Assembly (NCBI GenBank): GCA_947561585.1
Contig: CANNZV010001440.1
Coordinates: forward strand, 1-64,000
Reading direction: 5' to 3'
DNA: 64,000 bases
From: Caprella mutica
Lineage: Eukaryota; Arthropoda; Malacostraca; Amphipoda; Caprellidae
This document shows, piece after piece, positions 46,201 through 56,810 of the stretch. Positions within the stretch are counted from its first letter, which is position 1; each line of letters begins with the position of its first letter. The translations under genes and the position numbers were made by a program. The notes under the pieces were generated by a model, which was not told the origin of the DNA, did not search any database, and saw nothing but the letters and a program-made list of their open reading frames with translations.

Positions 46201-48396
46201 TGCTTTCCATTATTCCTTGACAATTTCGTTACTTTACCACTGCGTTTTACCTTCAGCTAACAAAAAAAAGAAAATCACTCGTCATCATTAAGATGTCGAG
46301 ATTTCTGCCAAAATAGGAACCTAAGTTAAATAATAACGCAATTAGCAACTAATGCATCTAGGTGTAAATTCTCCTTCCTGTAGCTACATTATTTTCAATC
46401 GCTCCTATTTAATTAACAATGATTTTGTTTATGTAAAGTGCTGATAAGCTCATTAGTGACAACGCTGTCATAACTCAAAAATAACTATTTTTCAGGCGAG
46501 GCTTTTTAAAACTTGCCAATATTGCCCCTAAAACAACATAGCTCAAACATTTTTTTGAACATGAAATGAGCCTCTAAAGTTTATAGAAGTAGAAATAATT
46601 ATATGTTCAGTAAATCAATTATTATTTTGTATTTTTTATAATTATGACATTTATTTATTTATATTAGCTATAGCTACATTAATTAGCCTCTTTGTTTTTT
46701 TTAAACTACAATTATGACACTAAAAAAATCAGTGTTTGAAGAATATGTCTGATGGATAATTCGAAAATAAATTATTTTTGGGTTATAACGACGTTGTCGC
46801 AAACGAGTGATAATTGAATATTAGCGCTTACAATAATCTTCACTAGTTAATTAATTTATCTCTTTATTCCTCGTTATAGCGAGTGCATGAGATGATAAGA
46901 GATCCTTCCATTAGCACTGAGGACGCACTGGTGCTGGTGATGCTCTACGCCCTCAGGTACCAGACACACTCCAACAACGACACCAGGGGACTGATCAATG
47001 TGCTCACAAAGAGGAAAATGAGTGAAACGCAGGTCAAGGTAACTATTCCATTGACTGTGGTAGTGACGAGGTAACTATCTTCTTGGCATCATGGTGATCT
47101 ATCTTCAATAGTATAATATTTATATTCTATTGACAAGGTACCTATCTAAAAATTGAATATATATATTTTTATTCTCTAGCTAGCTATATGATGATAAATA
47201 CAGAATATCTTCCAAATGGCTTTATTATTATTTTCTTTAGTTATGCTATTCTGAGACATGTGAATTAGTAACCCTTAATGATAATTCACATAGCTAAATG
47301 CTATATTTATTTCTATCTTTATAGCTACATCTATTAACTTGAAACTAGATTGGAACCCTATTGGTTATTATTACATCCATACTAGTCTCAAAAAATGTTA
47401 GCTATATTGAATTTCATGAATTTTTACACCGCGTTATATTTTAAAAGTATTTTAATCTTCTTGTGTTTCAGTTAGTTTCAACAATTCTAGAATATGGCGG
47501 AGACAATGCACGTCAAAATGATCTATTCGACGCTCAGTTGCCTCAGGATGTGACTGCATTCAAGAAACTCCTCTTCAAAGTAAGTCACAGTACATGAACA
47601 ATACACACCCAAACAGGACAAAAGTTTCGTATGATTGAATAAGATTTTAAAAACTATTGCATTATTTCTACCGATATAGTGTAAATTACGAATTATCGGT
47701 CAGTTTCACATCTTCGGTCATATAAGAAAAAACGATATTATAATTGTTATTTTAATTGGTTTACCATAGTTTCTGTGTGTGTAATTATTTTTCCGTGTTG
47801 TGTTCAGGGTGTGAAAGGCGTAGAGAATGTATACACACAGCACAGACCACTGGTGGTGGAGACAGCTGACCAAGTAATCAGAGGCAAACTGAGGGAACAC
47901 CTGTACCCTTTCGCTGGCAACACCTCATCTCCTCTTCACAATAAGTGAGTACAGTCATTTGAGATTATAACTCATCAAATAACTGTTCATACTTTCAACG
48001 ATTGTATTCTTAGTCCATTTAAAATGTTATTTTCTTTTTTCTAACTTTTAAATCCCTTTGACATTAGCTAATACTAGTGCTGCTAGTTTAATTCCATTTA
48101 GTTGCTACCATTTGTGATATCTAGTGGGTGATATATCAGCGTCTAATAATATTAATCTACCTCTGCTCACTTGTGCCGTCAGGTTAAACACAGTCATTCT
48201 GTTCGTGATTGGGGGAATAACTTACGAAGAGTCTGCTGCTATTCACAAACTGAACTGCACTCTCAGCAGCTCTAGCAATGAGGATGGTAACACTCGTGTC
48301 ATCTTAGGGGGCACTCATGTCCACAACACCTCCTCCTTCCTAGAGTCGGTGGAGACAGTCATGATGAGGGTGCCCAGGACCGCCCTTAGACTCTGA
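40273..48396 (+). CDS. VPS45: VPS45, Sec1/Munc18-family protein (13 exons, 586 aa)
   Basis: VPS45 binds syntaxin-16/Tlg2-type syntaxins and promotes SNARE assembly for traffic between endosomes and the trans-Golgi network. Exons: 40273-40365, 40865-41063, 41212-41361, 41873-41960, 42240-42374, 43075-43181, 44187-44278, 45531-45671, 45991-46128, 46880-47038, 47472-47579, 47808-47944, 48183-48396. All introns are GT-AG and the frame is continuous. Family marks in order: [13 protein letters not shown] (about 24-36), YFSNVVSK (98-105), [26 protein letters not shown] (231-250), [27 protein letters not shown] (471-482) and a terminal [16 protein letters not shown]. Human VPS45 is 570 aa, so it is full length. 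Exon 4 (residues about 148-177) is the most divergent part and is placed by phase and by its W, RT and GL positions. Six introns or intron edges carry mobile-element relics. Confidence 0.96.
41576..41684. mobile_element. TA-flanked GGGTAAGTTC MITE in VPS45 intron 3
   Basis: TA|GGGTAAGTTCTGAATTATC and GATAATTCAGAACTTACCC|TA. It is 109 bp with intact ends. It shares terminal sequence with the MITEs in the arms of the 355-5512 palindrome. Confidence 0.9.
43195..43960 (-). pseudogene. LINE 3' end in VPS45 intron 6
   Basis: On the minus strand [20 protein letters not shown] then [15 protein letters not shown] and [10 protein letters not shown] fit the last residues of CR1/L2/Rex-type ORF2 proteins (yrGPklWNsLP...FKkkLK). 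The frame stops after NVGE near 43740, and a 3' UTR runs to an AATAAA-containing end near 43200. It is 5' truncated, as usual for LINEs. Confidence 0.78.
44312..44579. mobile_element. Tigger/pogo-type MITE CAGTGGAACTCC in VPS45 intron 7
   Basis: Starts TA|CAGTGGAACTCCTCTATAGTG and ends with the complement GGAGTTCTACTG. The centre is a long hairpin around TTGGTATCC. CAGTRGAACYYC ends after TA are typical of pogo/Tigger MITEs. Confidence 0.82.
45000..45505 (+). mobile_element. SINE-like repeat R2 in VPS45 intron 7
   Basis: The fullest R2 copy, with CCAGGGGCTCTATCCTGAAG to GAAGCAGACATTAAACCCCC and an AT-rich tail. The short flanking repeat ATACACAG fits target-site duplication. It ends only about 25 bp before the exon 8 acceptor at 45530. 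Confidence 0.85.
45698..45884. mobile_element. Tigger/pogo-type MITE in VPS45 intron 8
   Basis: TA|CAGTAGAACGCATCCATAGT on the left and ACTATAGAGGAGCTTTTCAG|TA on the right. It is related to 44312-44579 and starts 26 bp after the exon 8 donor. Confidence 0.75.
47680..47765 (+). mobile_element. Truncated GGGTAAGTTC-family MITE in VPS45 intron 11
   Basis: GTAAATTACGAATTATCGGT, TTTCACATCTTCGGTCATAT and a TTATTTTAATTGG centre match the outer half of the palindrome MITE. The second terminus is missing. Confidence 0.65.
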
Positions 48397-48686
48397 GAAA
48401 GTTTATCTTAGGGTGCTGAGCCATTAGTCTGAAGATATGAATGATGACCTAATTTGAAGGCTCTTCATTGCATCACTAACTTCTGACACTAGGTGTGGTT
48501 AGTGTCAATGTAGTAGTGATGGGAGGAGGTTGTGAATTTTAAAGCACCTTCAAGTAGCCGGTGTCTGTACTTTATAATTATTCCCTAATGATGTGTGTTT
48601 TACCGTTGGTAACTGCCATACTCTATAGCTAGTTATTTTATTTGGAACGTTTTTTTTTTATCACTTTTTATTCTATTTTGATTCAG
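48397..48686. other. VPS45 3' flank
   Basis: Presumed 3' UTR. No AATAAA was noticed within 260 bp of the stop. Confidence 0.4.
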
Positions 48687-48858
48687 TACAACTGGTATGA
48701 TAAACTTGTTACAAGATGCTAAAGGAACAGATGAATCGGTATTTGTTGGTCTGTCTGGTGAACTGGAACTAACTAAAAGTATTTGCAGAGTAGCTATTGA
48801 GAATTTGGGCAGGGAGGCAGTTGACCCATTGGTTCTGTGTCAGGCCACTGAATACTGA
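48687..48858 (+). CDS. Unrecognised exon-like open frame downstream of VPS45
   Basis: A polypyrimidine tract and TTTGATTCAG at 48677-48686 precede a frame that runs open from 48688 to a TGA at 48856-48858 (first ATG at 48697, 53 codons from there). The composition looks protein-like (LLQDAKGTDESVFVGLSGEL), with GC content similar to the VPS45 exons. It could be a terminal exon of an alternative VPS45 transcript, a fragment of a neighbouring gene, or chance. No family is recognised and no start exon was found. Confidence 0.3.
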
Positions 48859-49229
48859 TTATTTTCATTGTAGAGGGTGAGGATTTTGTCTATGGTTCTT
48901 GTCTTGTAGCATATCAAATAATTGGGTAAAATACACACTACACTGGTTGGTTCCATTTGAACACTTGTTCAGACCCGAGCACAGACATCAGTGATAGTAG
49001 ATTGAATATGTACCCTTATGAGCAACTTATGTTGAATATGTTCTGCGGTCTTCTCCAGCTCACGAGCACGAAGTTCAGCTTTGATGAGTCACTTAATCTA
49101 CATTGCCGATGTCACCAATGTAGAGATTTCTGCTGATTGGGTTCATGTATGTCTACCGGTTGGGGTTGGTAGACTGGAACTGGAACTTCATCGGTATAGG
49201 CTTTTCAGCACCACCGGTTTCACCCGCAC

Positions 49230-49870
49230 CTTCCCCCAATAACCTTCCGCAGGGCCGTCACCCCGCCAGCTGTTCCACACACCTCATCCCTCTCCCACCC
49301 AAACACCCCATGCCTCCTCCAGAAAAGCACACACCCTCCCAGTGTCACGCTCCCCAAAGCACATCACCTCCTCCATCGTCCGCATCCCATGTCGCTCCCT
49401 CACCGCCTCCAGACTAGGACACTCAAGTATAAAGTGATCAAGAGTCTCCTCAACAGCTCCGCACATACCACACCCCACCACATCCCCCCAGTGTCTCATC
49501 CTCCAACTCAGTCTCAACGTGTTACTCCTTACTCCAAACAGCAACCTCGATCCCCAACTATTATCATAAAATTCTCCTCCTTCTCCCTATAATACCCCAA
49601 GGTTGACTTCTCCTCAATCTCCATCTCCCATGCTCCCACTCATTCACCAATCCCTCACTCGGCCATTGCTTATATCCTCCAGCTGCCCCAAATCCACACC
49701 CACCTCTCCCAAGTATTCATCCACTATCCTCATCCACGGATCACGTCTCTCTTCAACCCTCATCTCCTCAATCACCCTTCTCAACACCACACTGTCCGAC
49801 CTCATCATATGCTTGGCAAACTTCAGTTGGGTTGTAAGAGAACTGGAGATATTACCTTACCTGATTTTGT
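49230..49870 (-). pseudogene. LINE ORF2 C-terminal fragment
   Basis: On the minus strand LFGVRSNTLRLSWRMRHW is followed by CGMCGAVEETLDHFILECP, the R-x-GtL-L...C-x2-Cg...ET..HFilEC end typical of many non-LTR retrotransposon proteins. The frame stays open over 49284-49544. Frameshifts occur upstream. Pro-rich + strand frames (49145-49592) are its antisense. Confidence 0.82.
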
Positions 49871-50599
49871 GTCTGTGATGAGTGGGTGCCTGAAATTGTG
49901 AAGCTCATTCTTGTGCTGTGGTAGTGGGATGGATGTCTGTGCTCAGCATGGCCATCTTGTAGGTACAATTCTGGGCATCACCCAAGTTTTTATGGGATCG
50001 GGTCCACTGTTTCATGGAGCTCAATCTCTCATTAGGAAAATCCTCTCTCGTAACCGTGAAGGAATTTTCTCTTTAAATATTTTCATCTTATTCTGGGGTA
50101 ATTTACTTTTTGAAATTAAAATTTGTTGTATGTAGCTAATTGGATTTTAAATTGTTTTAGGTAAACTTTTATTCAATCAATTGTTTTCAATTATTTTATG
50201 ATTTAGTTAACTGACCATAATGCTTCTCTTTTTTTTCTCACATTCCTTTTAAGGCAGCTACGTTTTAAAATATTGCAATGTACATAAGTGAATATTTTCT
50301 ACATTATTATTGTCCTCTAAACAAATTAGATCGCAATGTTACCGTTGTGAGTTTTAATGGCAAATTTGTTTCTCAATTGCTAATACTATGCTATCACTTT
50401 AGATTCTAGAAGTAGATATTATTTAGTTCTGTTGTTTGTGGAATAGATTCGTATTGATATCTTTTACATTTTATAGTCTCTTAAGATATTATGCACAGTA
50501 AATTATTTGTACATTCTCCTATTGTTAAAACTTACATGTGTGTATATTACAGATTATTGAAATACTTTTATGTCAAAATCCTCTCTCTATCTTGGATGG
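49871..50599. other. Unassigned stretch after the LINE fragment
   Basis: A 74-codon frame at 49911-50135 (CGSGMDVCAQHGH...) lies in the GC-richer first 200 bp. It may be part of the transcript interrupted by the LINE fragment, but no family is recognised. The rest is AT-rich. Confidence 0.35.
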
Positions 50600-51020
50600 C
50601 CACCAGTGGCTCTATCCTGAAACTGTTTGTTGTGAATGGAGGGGAAGGGGGTGGGGCGGGTTGAGATTCTTGGGCCCGAAAGGTTATAATTTGGATTATC
50701 TATTTTCATTTTTATCTTGTTTACCATTTTTTAACACTACTTGCAGTTGAAGAGCATAATGCTAGGGTTATGCTCTTCAACTACGAGGTGTTAGATTTTT
50801 GTGTTAGGTAGACTCTTAGGCTTTATTTACTATCTCCTCTTTATTTTCCTCTTCCATCCGTGAGTGCAGCCGCCGGTGCTTGTGCCCCTTTCTGTCACGT
50901 TCCTTGGTAAGTGACTGCATTCACGGAGTGGCTTTTCTGCATCCATGAGCATTGTCACCGATGATGGTAGATGACTGTTCATGGAGCCTTTGTTTCTGAA
51001 GCAGACGTTTAACCCTACAT
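50600..51020 (+). mobile_element. SINE-like repeat R2, copy with internal deletion
   Basis: From CCAGTGGCTCTATCCTGAAA to GAAGCAGACGTTTAACCC. The segment between GTTCATGGAGCC and the GAAGCAGAC tail is missing compared with other copies. Confidence 0.8.
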
Positions 51021-51194
51021 CAACATTTCATTCATTACATTGTTGAATTAAGTTTAACTACTAGATATCATTTTATAATTGCCAAAGAATTTATATAAAA
51101 GTATATATTTATGTCAATTCCATTCATTTCATTTACCTGATTTTTCTACCCAAGGTGTTTATTTTTTAGGTAGCTAATCTCTGTAGATTATTAG

Positions 51195-51380
51195 CAGAAC
51201 AGCCTAACCTGTTAGCAGAAAAAAACAGCCTAAGAACACCCTTTGCTTGTTAGGGTTGGTGTTGTTGTTTATTTTAGGCATTGATCTGAAAACTCCACTT
51301 GCCCATTAGTGAAACAGTTTGATTGAAAAGAAGACTTAAGTGGAAGCTTTTAAACTACCAATACTATTTTTTAGAAAAAG
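51195..51380 (+). repeat. Repeat R8, single unit
   Basis: CAGCCTAAGAACACCCTTTG, GTTAGGGTTGGTGTTG, AGTTTGATTGAAA and CTACCAATACTATTTTTTAG match the R8 units at 54255-55462. Confidence 0.6.
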
Positions 51381-51399
51381 GATTTTCCTTTAGCAAGCC

Positions 51400-51845
51400 T
51401 CCATGAGCTGTCTGTGGTGAATGGAAGAGAATACTGATGACTAGGGTTGTGACAATATGCGTTTAAAATCATAGATCCTGAAAATATTATAGATGTATTG
51501 AATTAAAGACTTTACAATCGTTCTTAACCAGCGGTATATTGTATTCGACGCCATTTCGTTTCGCCAATGATATTCTGAAGATCTACGATTTTAAAAGCAT
51601 ATTGTCACAGCCCTACTGATGACATCCTTTTCTCATCCGTGAGTGTCCTTTTTGTCACATTCCTGGTAACTACATTCACGTATTTGCTTTTTTGCTTCCA
51701 TGAACATCGTCACCGTCAGGAAGTATTTGACTTTGTTTAAGGAGCCACTTTCCTTTGTGACTGTTTCTTCGAGTCCCTTTTACTTAATTTCCTTTTGACG
51801 TCAGCTACACTGTTTTAGGGTCTGAAGCAGACTTTAAAGAGGTTA
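51400..51845 (+). mobile_element. SINE-like repeat R2, diverged copy with nested MITE
   Basis: AGCTGTCTGTGGTGAATGG at the start, then CATTCCTGGTAACT, GACTGTTTCTTCGAGTCCC and a GACGTCAGC...TCTGAAGCAGAC tail. It is split by the element at 51442-51615. Confidence 0.75.
51442..51615. mobile_element. hAT-type MITE TAGGGTTGTGACAAT, exact 8-bp TSD
   Basis: Flanked by CTGATGAC at 51434-51441 and 51616-51623. Termini are TAGGGTTGTGACAATATGCG and the near-exact complement of TAGGGCTGTGACAATATGCT. It is 174 bp with no coding. It dates the insertion as younger than the surrounding R2 copy. Confidence 0.93.
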
Positions 51846-52134
51846 TTAAACTAGATTAGCCCCTCTGTGACAGGAAACCGCGATCAGCCATGTTACCCTA
51901 ATTCAAACGCTGGCATAGATTATAATTCGTAGATAGTAAAATTAGGAGAAAAACTTTGAACATAGAACATTTTCATGTAACTTGGAATTGTTCAATAATA
52001 TATTGTCTTATTTACATTTTGAGGATATCCTTATGTTCGTTATAAAATAGCCATTGTTTTGAATTATATATGTATGAAATAATAAGGTAGGTAAAATAAA
52101 ACAAAGATATAGATATGAACTAGATTATGTGCAC

Positions 52135-52608
52135 ACAGTAGAGCGCATACCTTCGTCACCGCTTTGACCCGTACCTCTCTTAAAATTCAATAAACTGCTA
52201 ACTATATAATAACCAATCGTTCCACCAAGTTTCATGCAATATGGTACAATACTTTTTGAGTTATTCAATTATAAATGACCTTGACCTTTGACCGGATTGC
52301 TCCCAAAATCTAACAAAATGGTTCCTGCATATTGACCAATCGTCCCACCAAGTTTCATGCAATATGGTACAATACTTTTTGAGTTATTCAATTATAAATG
52401 ACCTTGACCTTTGACCGGATTGCTCCTAAAATCTAACAAAATGGTTCCTGCATATTGACCAATCGTCCCACCAAGTTTCATGCAATATGGTTCAATAATT
52501 TTTGAGTTATAAATGACCTTGACCTTTGACCGAGTCACTCCCAAAATTCTACCATCAGGTCACCGGACATTCACCAATCGCTTCACCAAATTTCAGGCAA
52601 TTTGGTTG
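52135..52608 (+). repeat. CCTTGACCTTTGACC satellite, about 3.5 units
   Basis: Begins with GTAGAGCGCATACCTTCGTC. Two units are almost identical over about 120 bp. It is cut off before its 3' module by the TTAA element relic at 52612. Confidence 0.88.
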
Positions 52609-53094
52609 AACAGGACTACGATCATTTTTTTGCAAACTGCATACTATTCGGTTAAGTATATATTTTTTATAGTCAATTGTACGAATCACTAACCTGACGC
52701 TGAAGAAGAAGATTGTACACCACAGAGAATTGTATTTCTATAAACTGTGTTGTACACTTTTTGTTTTGATTTCAAATTTTATTTTTATAAACCATAAATG
52801 GGTTTTTGGCCTTCGTTTAAGATATTATTTTTTCCTAAAGTATATAATCGTTTCTATAATAAATTTATCCAATTAGATACCTCTATACGAATATTAAATG
52901 TATTTATTATATCTAAAACCTAGTTGACAATAAAAAAAATGGTGTACATTCTTTTTCTTCAGACTGAAAATTAGTAAATCGGAAGTAGAATATGTATCGT
53001 AGAGTTTTGATTATAAAAAATCGTTTAAAGCATACAAAATTGAAAATATGCTATCGAATTTGATGCAGTTTGCAGAAAATGATAATAAACTTTA

Positions 53095-53833
53095 TGGTGC
53101 GCAAAGAGAGAAAGCAGGTTTGCCTGCGCGGCCTTACCGGCACGTACCTGCTTCTGGAATTGAAATACATTAACAAGTGTTTTGTTCACAGAGAAAACAG
53201 GCTCGAACAGGTCAGTGTCAGCAACTCGCTTTAACCTGTTTTCCTGATCGATTTGTTCATTCCGGTAAGCCGACCACGCGCCATCCTGTTCGAAAATAGT
53301 TTAGTCTTACCTCAAATAAAATAGCATTTTCTCTTAACAGTTTTCCCTCTAGCGGCAATCTGGCTAACTAAAAAAGAAAACAATCTGATGCAACATGTGA
53401 TGACATTTCTATTATTCCATAGAAAACGTACGAGCATAATTAATTGTTGGAAAATTATACTGAATTGAAAAATGAATAAATCTTTACTCAATATAGTATG
53501 ATATTATGCAGTTTTCTTAAATGAACGGAATGATATATGAAGATATGCCCAATAAAATAAATATAAATATTCCTATGGAGGTCTTTCCTCTTGCTATTTA
53601 TTGGGTGCACTTTGATAGGTGTCATCCTTATTTTTATATGCAAGTTGTCAAGCACCAACAAATCGTCGTCTGACGTCGAGCTAGACATTTTACATACCAC
53701 ATGGCACTCGCAACGTCACAGTTCACCTTTGATTCGCAACTAGCTGCTTTCCTGCGTATTCTGTGAACACCTTCCTGTGCTGGTGTCCGGTACGACCAGG
53801 CGATGGCAACCGACTTTCTCTCTGTGCGCACCC
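53095..53833 (-). mobile_element. PIF/Harbinger-type element, 739 bp, TTA TSD
   Basis: Terminal repeats are TGGTGCGCAAAGAGAGAAAG and the complement of GGGTGCGCACAGAGAGAAAG, flanked by TTA at 53092-53094 and 53834-53836. A three-base TTA duplication and the protein relic inside both point to PIF/Harbinger. Confidence 0.87.
53488..53700 (-). pseudogene. Harbinger transposase N-terminal relic
   Basis: The minus-strand frame contains SDDDLLVLDNL, then VHPINSKRKDLH. The acidic start followed by the W/K-VHPiN-kR motif is characteristic of the N-terminus of PIF/Harbinger DDE transposases. The frame then ends, with no catalytic domain. Confidence 0.7.
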
Positions 53834-53885
53834 TTAGCCTCGTTGATTGAAGCAATAAATAAAATTGCGTGGAGGGGACCTTTAA

Positions 53886-53960
53886 AGGGGCAGTAAACTT
53901 TATAAAAATGTCCTTTTTTGTAGTGAAAATGTTGTTAGTAATTAGTTGTATACACACGAG
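53886..53960 (+). mobile_element. TTAA-type element end AGGGGCAGTAAAC
   Basis: Begins directly after the TTAA (53882-53885) that closes the preceding element. It matches 20282. The other end was not found. Confidence 0.6.
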
Positions 53961-54254
53961 AGTTCATTTGTCTTATACCGTATGACACAAAAAAAGGGCG
54001 AAAAATAAGTCGCTATAACTCGAAAAATAATAAACATATCAATTTGAAACACAAACTGTTAAAAAGAGCATAATATCAATACATACAGAATGATCTTTGC
54101 TCTTCGTCCTTTAACTCTTTGTTGCTGTGTAGAGTTGGTTAGTGTGATCAAGTAAGTAAATTAGCAGAGAAGTGAAAACTTATTCGATGTATTTAATTTA
54201 TAAATTTATTTGCATCCCAAAAATTATTTCATGCTCAGTTTAAAGCTCTGTATT

Positions 54255-55462
54255 TTTGCTTCGACCCGCTAGGAGCGCAGCCTAAGAACACCCCCTGATT
54301 ATTGGGGTTGCTGTTAGGGATTTTAAGAGAATCGTTACTTCTCCTTCAATAGTCAACCGATTTGATTGAAACAAACTTCAAATGATAGCCTAACTTATTT
54401 GCTACGATTTTTAGGGAATAAAATTTCAAATAATAATTTTAAATGTCAAAATTTGATCAAATATAATCGTATGGACTTATAATTTCGACCGATTTTGTCA
54501 CTAAAATTGCTTCTTCTTCTTCAATAATGAATCGATTTAGTTGAAAAAGCTTCAATTGGTAGTCTGGTATATTTACTACAATTTCTAGAGAACAGAATTT
54601 TGAAAAATTCAATTTTATTTTGTATGGACTTGGAATCTTTTCTGATGGTACCACTTAAATTACTTCTCCTTCAATAATGATTCGATTTGCTTGAAACAAT
54701 CTTTAATTGGTAGCCTGATGTATTTGCTACAATTTCCAGAGTAGAATTTTGAAAATTTCATTATTAATAGCTACTCTAAATATTTAATTTTGTATGGACT
54801 TGTTCATTCTTCTTCTTGGATTAGATAACTTAGTGATTTTTCGGGATTGGGAAGAGATTAAGGATTATGAACAAGTGTAAGGATTGTGTGCAATTCTCAG
54901 GATTGGGTGCTGCTCTGAGGATTGAATGCTGTTCTCAGGATTCAATATGTGACATCTCGGATTTGATAATTTACTGTTGTAAGTTTGCCACCAATCCTGA
55001 GTTGCCAAATATTCGATTGTTTGTATTATTTTATGAAGACATGCAAATGAACTACCGTATTGAAACATAAATGTTTGGTGTAAATAGATGTTATTTACTG
55101 CTGCGACCCGCCAGGAGCAATATCTAAGAATACCCTCTGGTTGTTGTTGTTGGTGATTTTGGGAGAAAGTAGTTACTACTCCTTCACTATTGATCCGATT
55201 TTTTTAAAGAAAATATAAGTGGTAGTCTGGTTTATTCGCTACACTTTCTGAGTAATGGAATTAACTAAAATAAATTTCAAATGTCAAAATTTGATAAAAA
55301 AAAATATTTACATAAAGATTTGTTATATGTCATTCAATATTAACTCTAAAGTTGCTTCGTCTCTTTCTATAAAATTAATCTATTTGTTCGAAAATAGCTT
55401 TAATAGGTAGCCCGGTGCATTCACTAGTATTTTTAGCAAGCAGAATTTTGTTAGAATAAAGC
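54255..55462 (+). repeat. Repeat R8, imperfect tandem array
   Basis: Two larger blocks start CGACCCGCTAGGAGC (54262) and CGACCCGCCAGGAGC (55105). Between them are units of about 175-190 bp with CTTCTCCTTCAATAATGATT, TTTGATTGAAAC, GGTAGCCTG and TATGGACTTG. A short GCTCTGAGGATTGAATGC repeat lies at 54890-54960. The block continues after the insert, at 56997-57120. Confidence 0.7.
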
Positions 55463-56219
55463 TGCGTTTACACTGGCACTCAAGTGTGGCACTGGTGTGT
55501 GCCCAAATCGCTTCTCGAACGCAGTGTGTGGCACTGTTTTCCAGTAAATTGTTCACACGTAAACTTTGTGCCCGCACTTCGGAGTGTCACTCACTTGCCT
55601 GCGTTTCAGTTTCGGTACGCGTTAGTGACTAATATCCTATCGTAGATGTTATAAATATTTTTCAAATATTGCTTTTATAATATATTGCTTAGGTAATACA
55701 GTAAAACTCCTGAGTTATGAAGCACTCGAGTATAAATGAAGGACCTGAATTATGAAATACACTTCAGTTTTGAAGTATTTTCTGTGTTTAAATTAGTGCA
55801 AATAATATACGTCAAGTTATCCCTCAATAACCATGGTTTTCATAAGATTTTGATCAAAGAAAACTATCAATAGTGCACCAAAAATATGGAGTGGCTCTGA
55901 GTTATGAACTGTATTCAAACTCTGTAATATTATCAATGAATTAAATATTTCAACTATTTTTTATAAAATTCATAGTGCAATGATGTTTTGTTCACTAAAA
56001 GTTATATCTACTTTTCTGAAGCATTAATTTATTATTTCCAAATCTTCACTGTGTTTTAAATTCTTTAACTTGCCACTAACTTACCCAAATTTATTAACTA
56101 TCTCGTAAATACCTATATCCTTCTACCCTGTTGGTAAAAACTTTAATTAACCTACCAATCCTAATACTTATCAAAAATACTTAACTATTTTAACTGTAAC
56201 TCAACTATAAGTCATTGGT

Positions 56220-56810
56220 ACACGGTGCGAGTTAAGGAGCCTTTACACGGTAAGTGCTCAGTGCCACTTTGTGGTGACACTGCTCTATGCCACGCCCATT
56301 TAGCTATTTGTCCCACCCTTTTTGGCAAAACTTGGTGGTGACCTTGTAATTTATTTATAAATTTATTATTTATTTATAAATTCATTATTCATTTATAAAT
56401 TCATTATTTATTTAAAAATTCATTATTTATTTATAAATTTATAATTTATTTATAAATTTATTATTTATTTATAAATTTATAATTTATTTATAAATTTATT
56501 ATTTATTTGTAAATTAATAATTTATTTGTAATTAATAATTGATTTATAAATTAATAATTGTTTTATAAATTAATAATTTATTAATAAATTAATAATTCAA
56601 TAATAAATTTTCTTATAATCCGAGTCTCGCTATCGAATGGTTTACTCGCCCATGAGTGGCGAGTAAAAACAAAAAATGTTGTAGTAACTCGCAAGGAGTT
56701 ACTAACCCCCTTGCACATGACAGTTACTTGACTGATGCGGTCACACTGTGCGAGTAGCTGCAATACAGTAACTGGATAGGTCAACTCGCACGTTTACTTG
56801 CACCGTGTAA
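56220..56810. mobile_element. Nested TIR element TACACGGTGCGAGTTAAG
   Basis: Ends are TACACGGTGCGAGTTAAGG and the complement of TACACGGTGCAAGTAAACG. The second half is rich in ACTCGC motifs. No coding region. Confidence 0.65.
56345..56605. repeat. TTTATAAATT(T/C)ATTA minisatellite
   Basis: About 14 units of 18-20 bp built from ATTTATAAATTTATTATTT, with units alternating in apparent strand because they are near-palindromic. Confidence 0.9.

Larger units (their letters stand above)
52612..53881 (-). mobile_element. TTAA-type element relic, interrupted by a Harbinger-like insert
   Basis: The sequence from 52612 to 53091 and 53834 to 53881 is the complement of the 18294-19480 family and ends GGGGACCT|TTAA. 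Its far end is truncated at the satellite border. The missing middle is replaced by 53095-53833. Confidence 0.8.

Noticed and set aside
49145..49878. Pro/Ser-rich + strand frames
   Set aside because: Antisense of the LINE C-terminal fragment on the minus strand.
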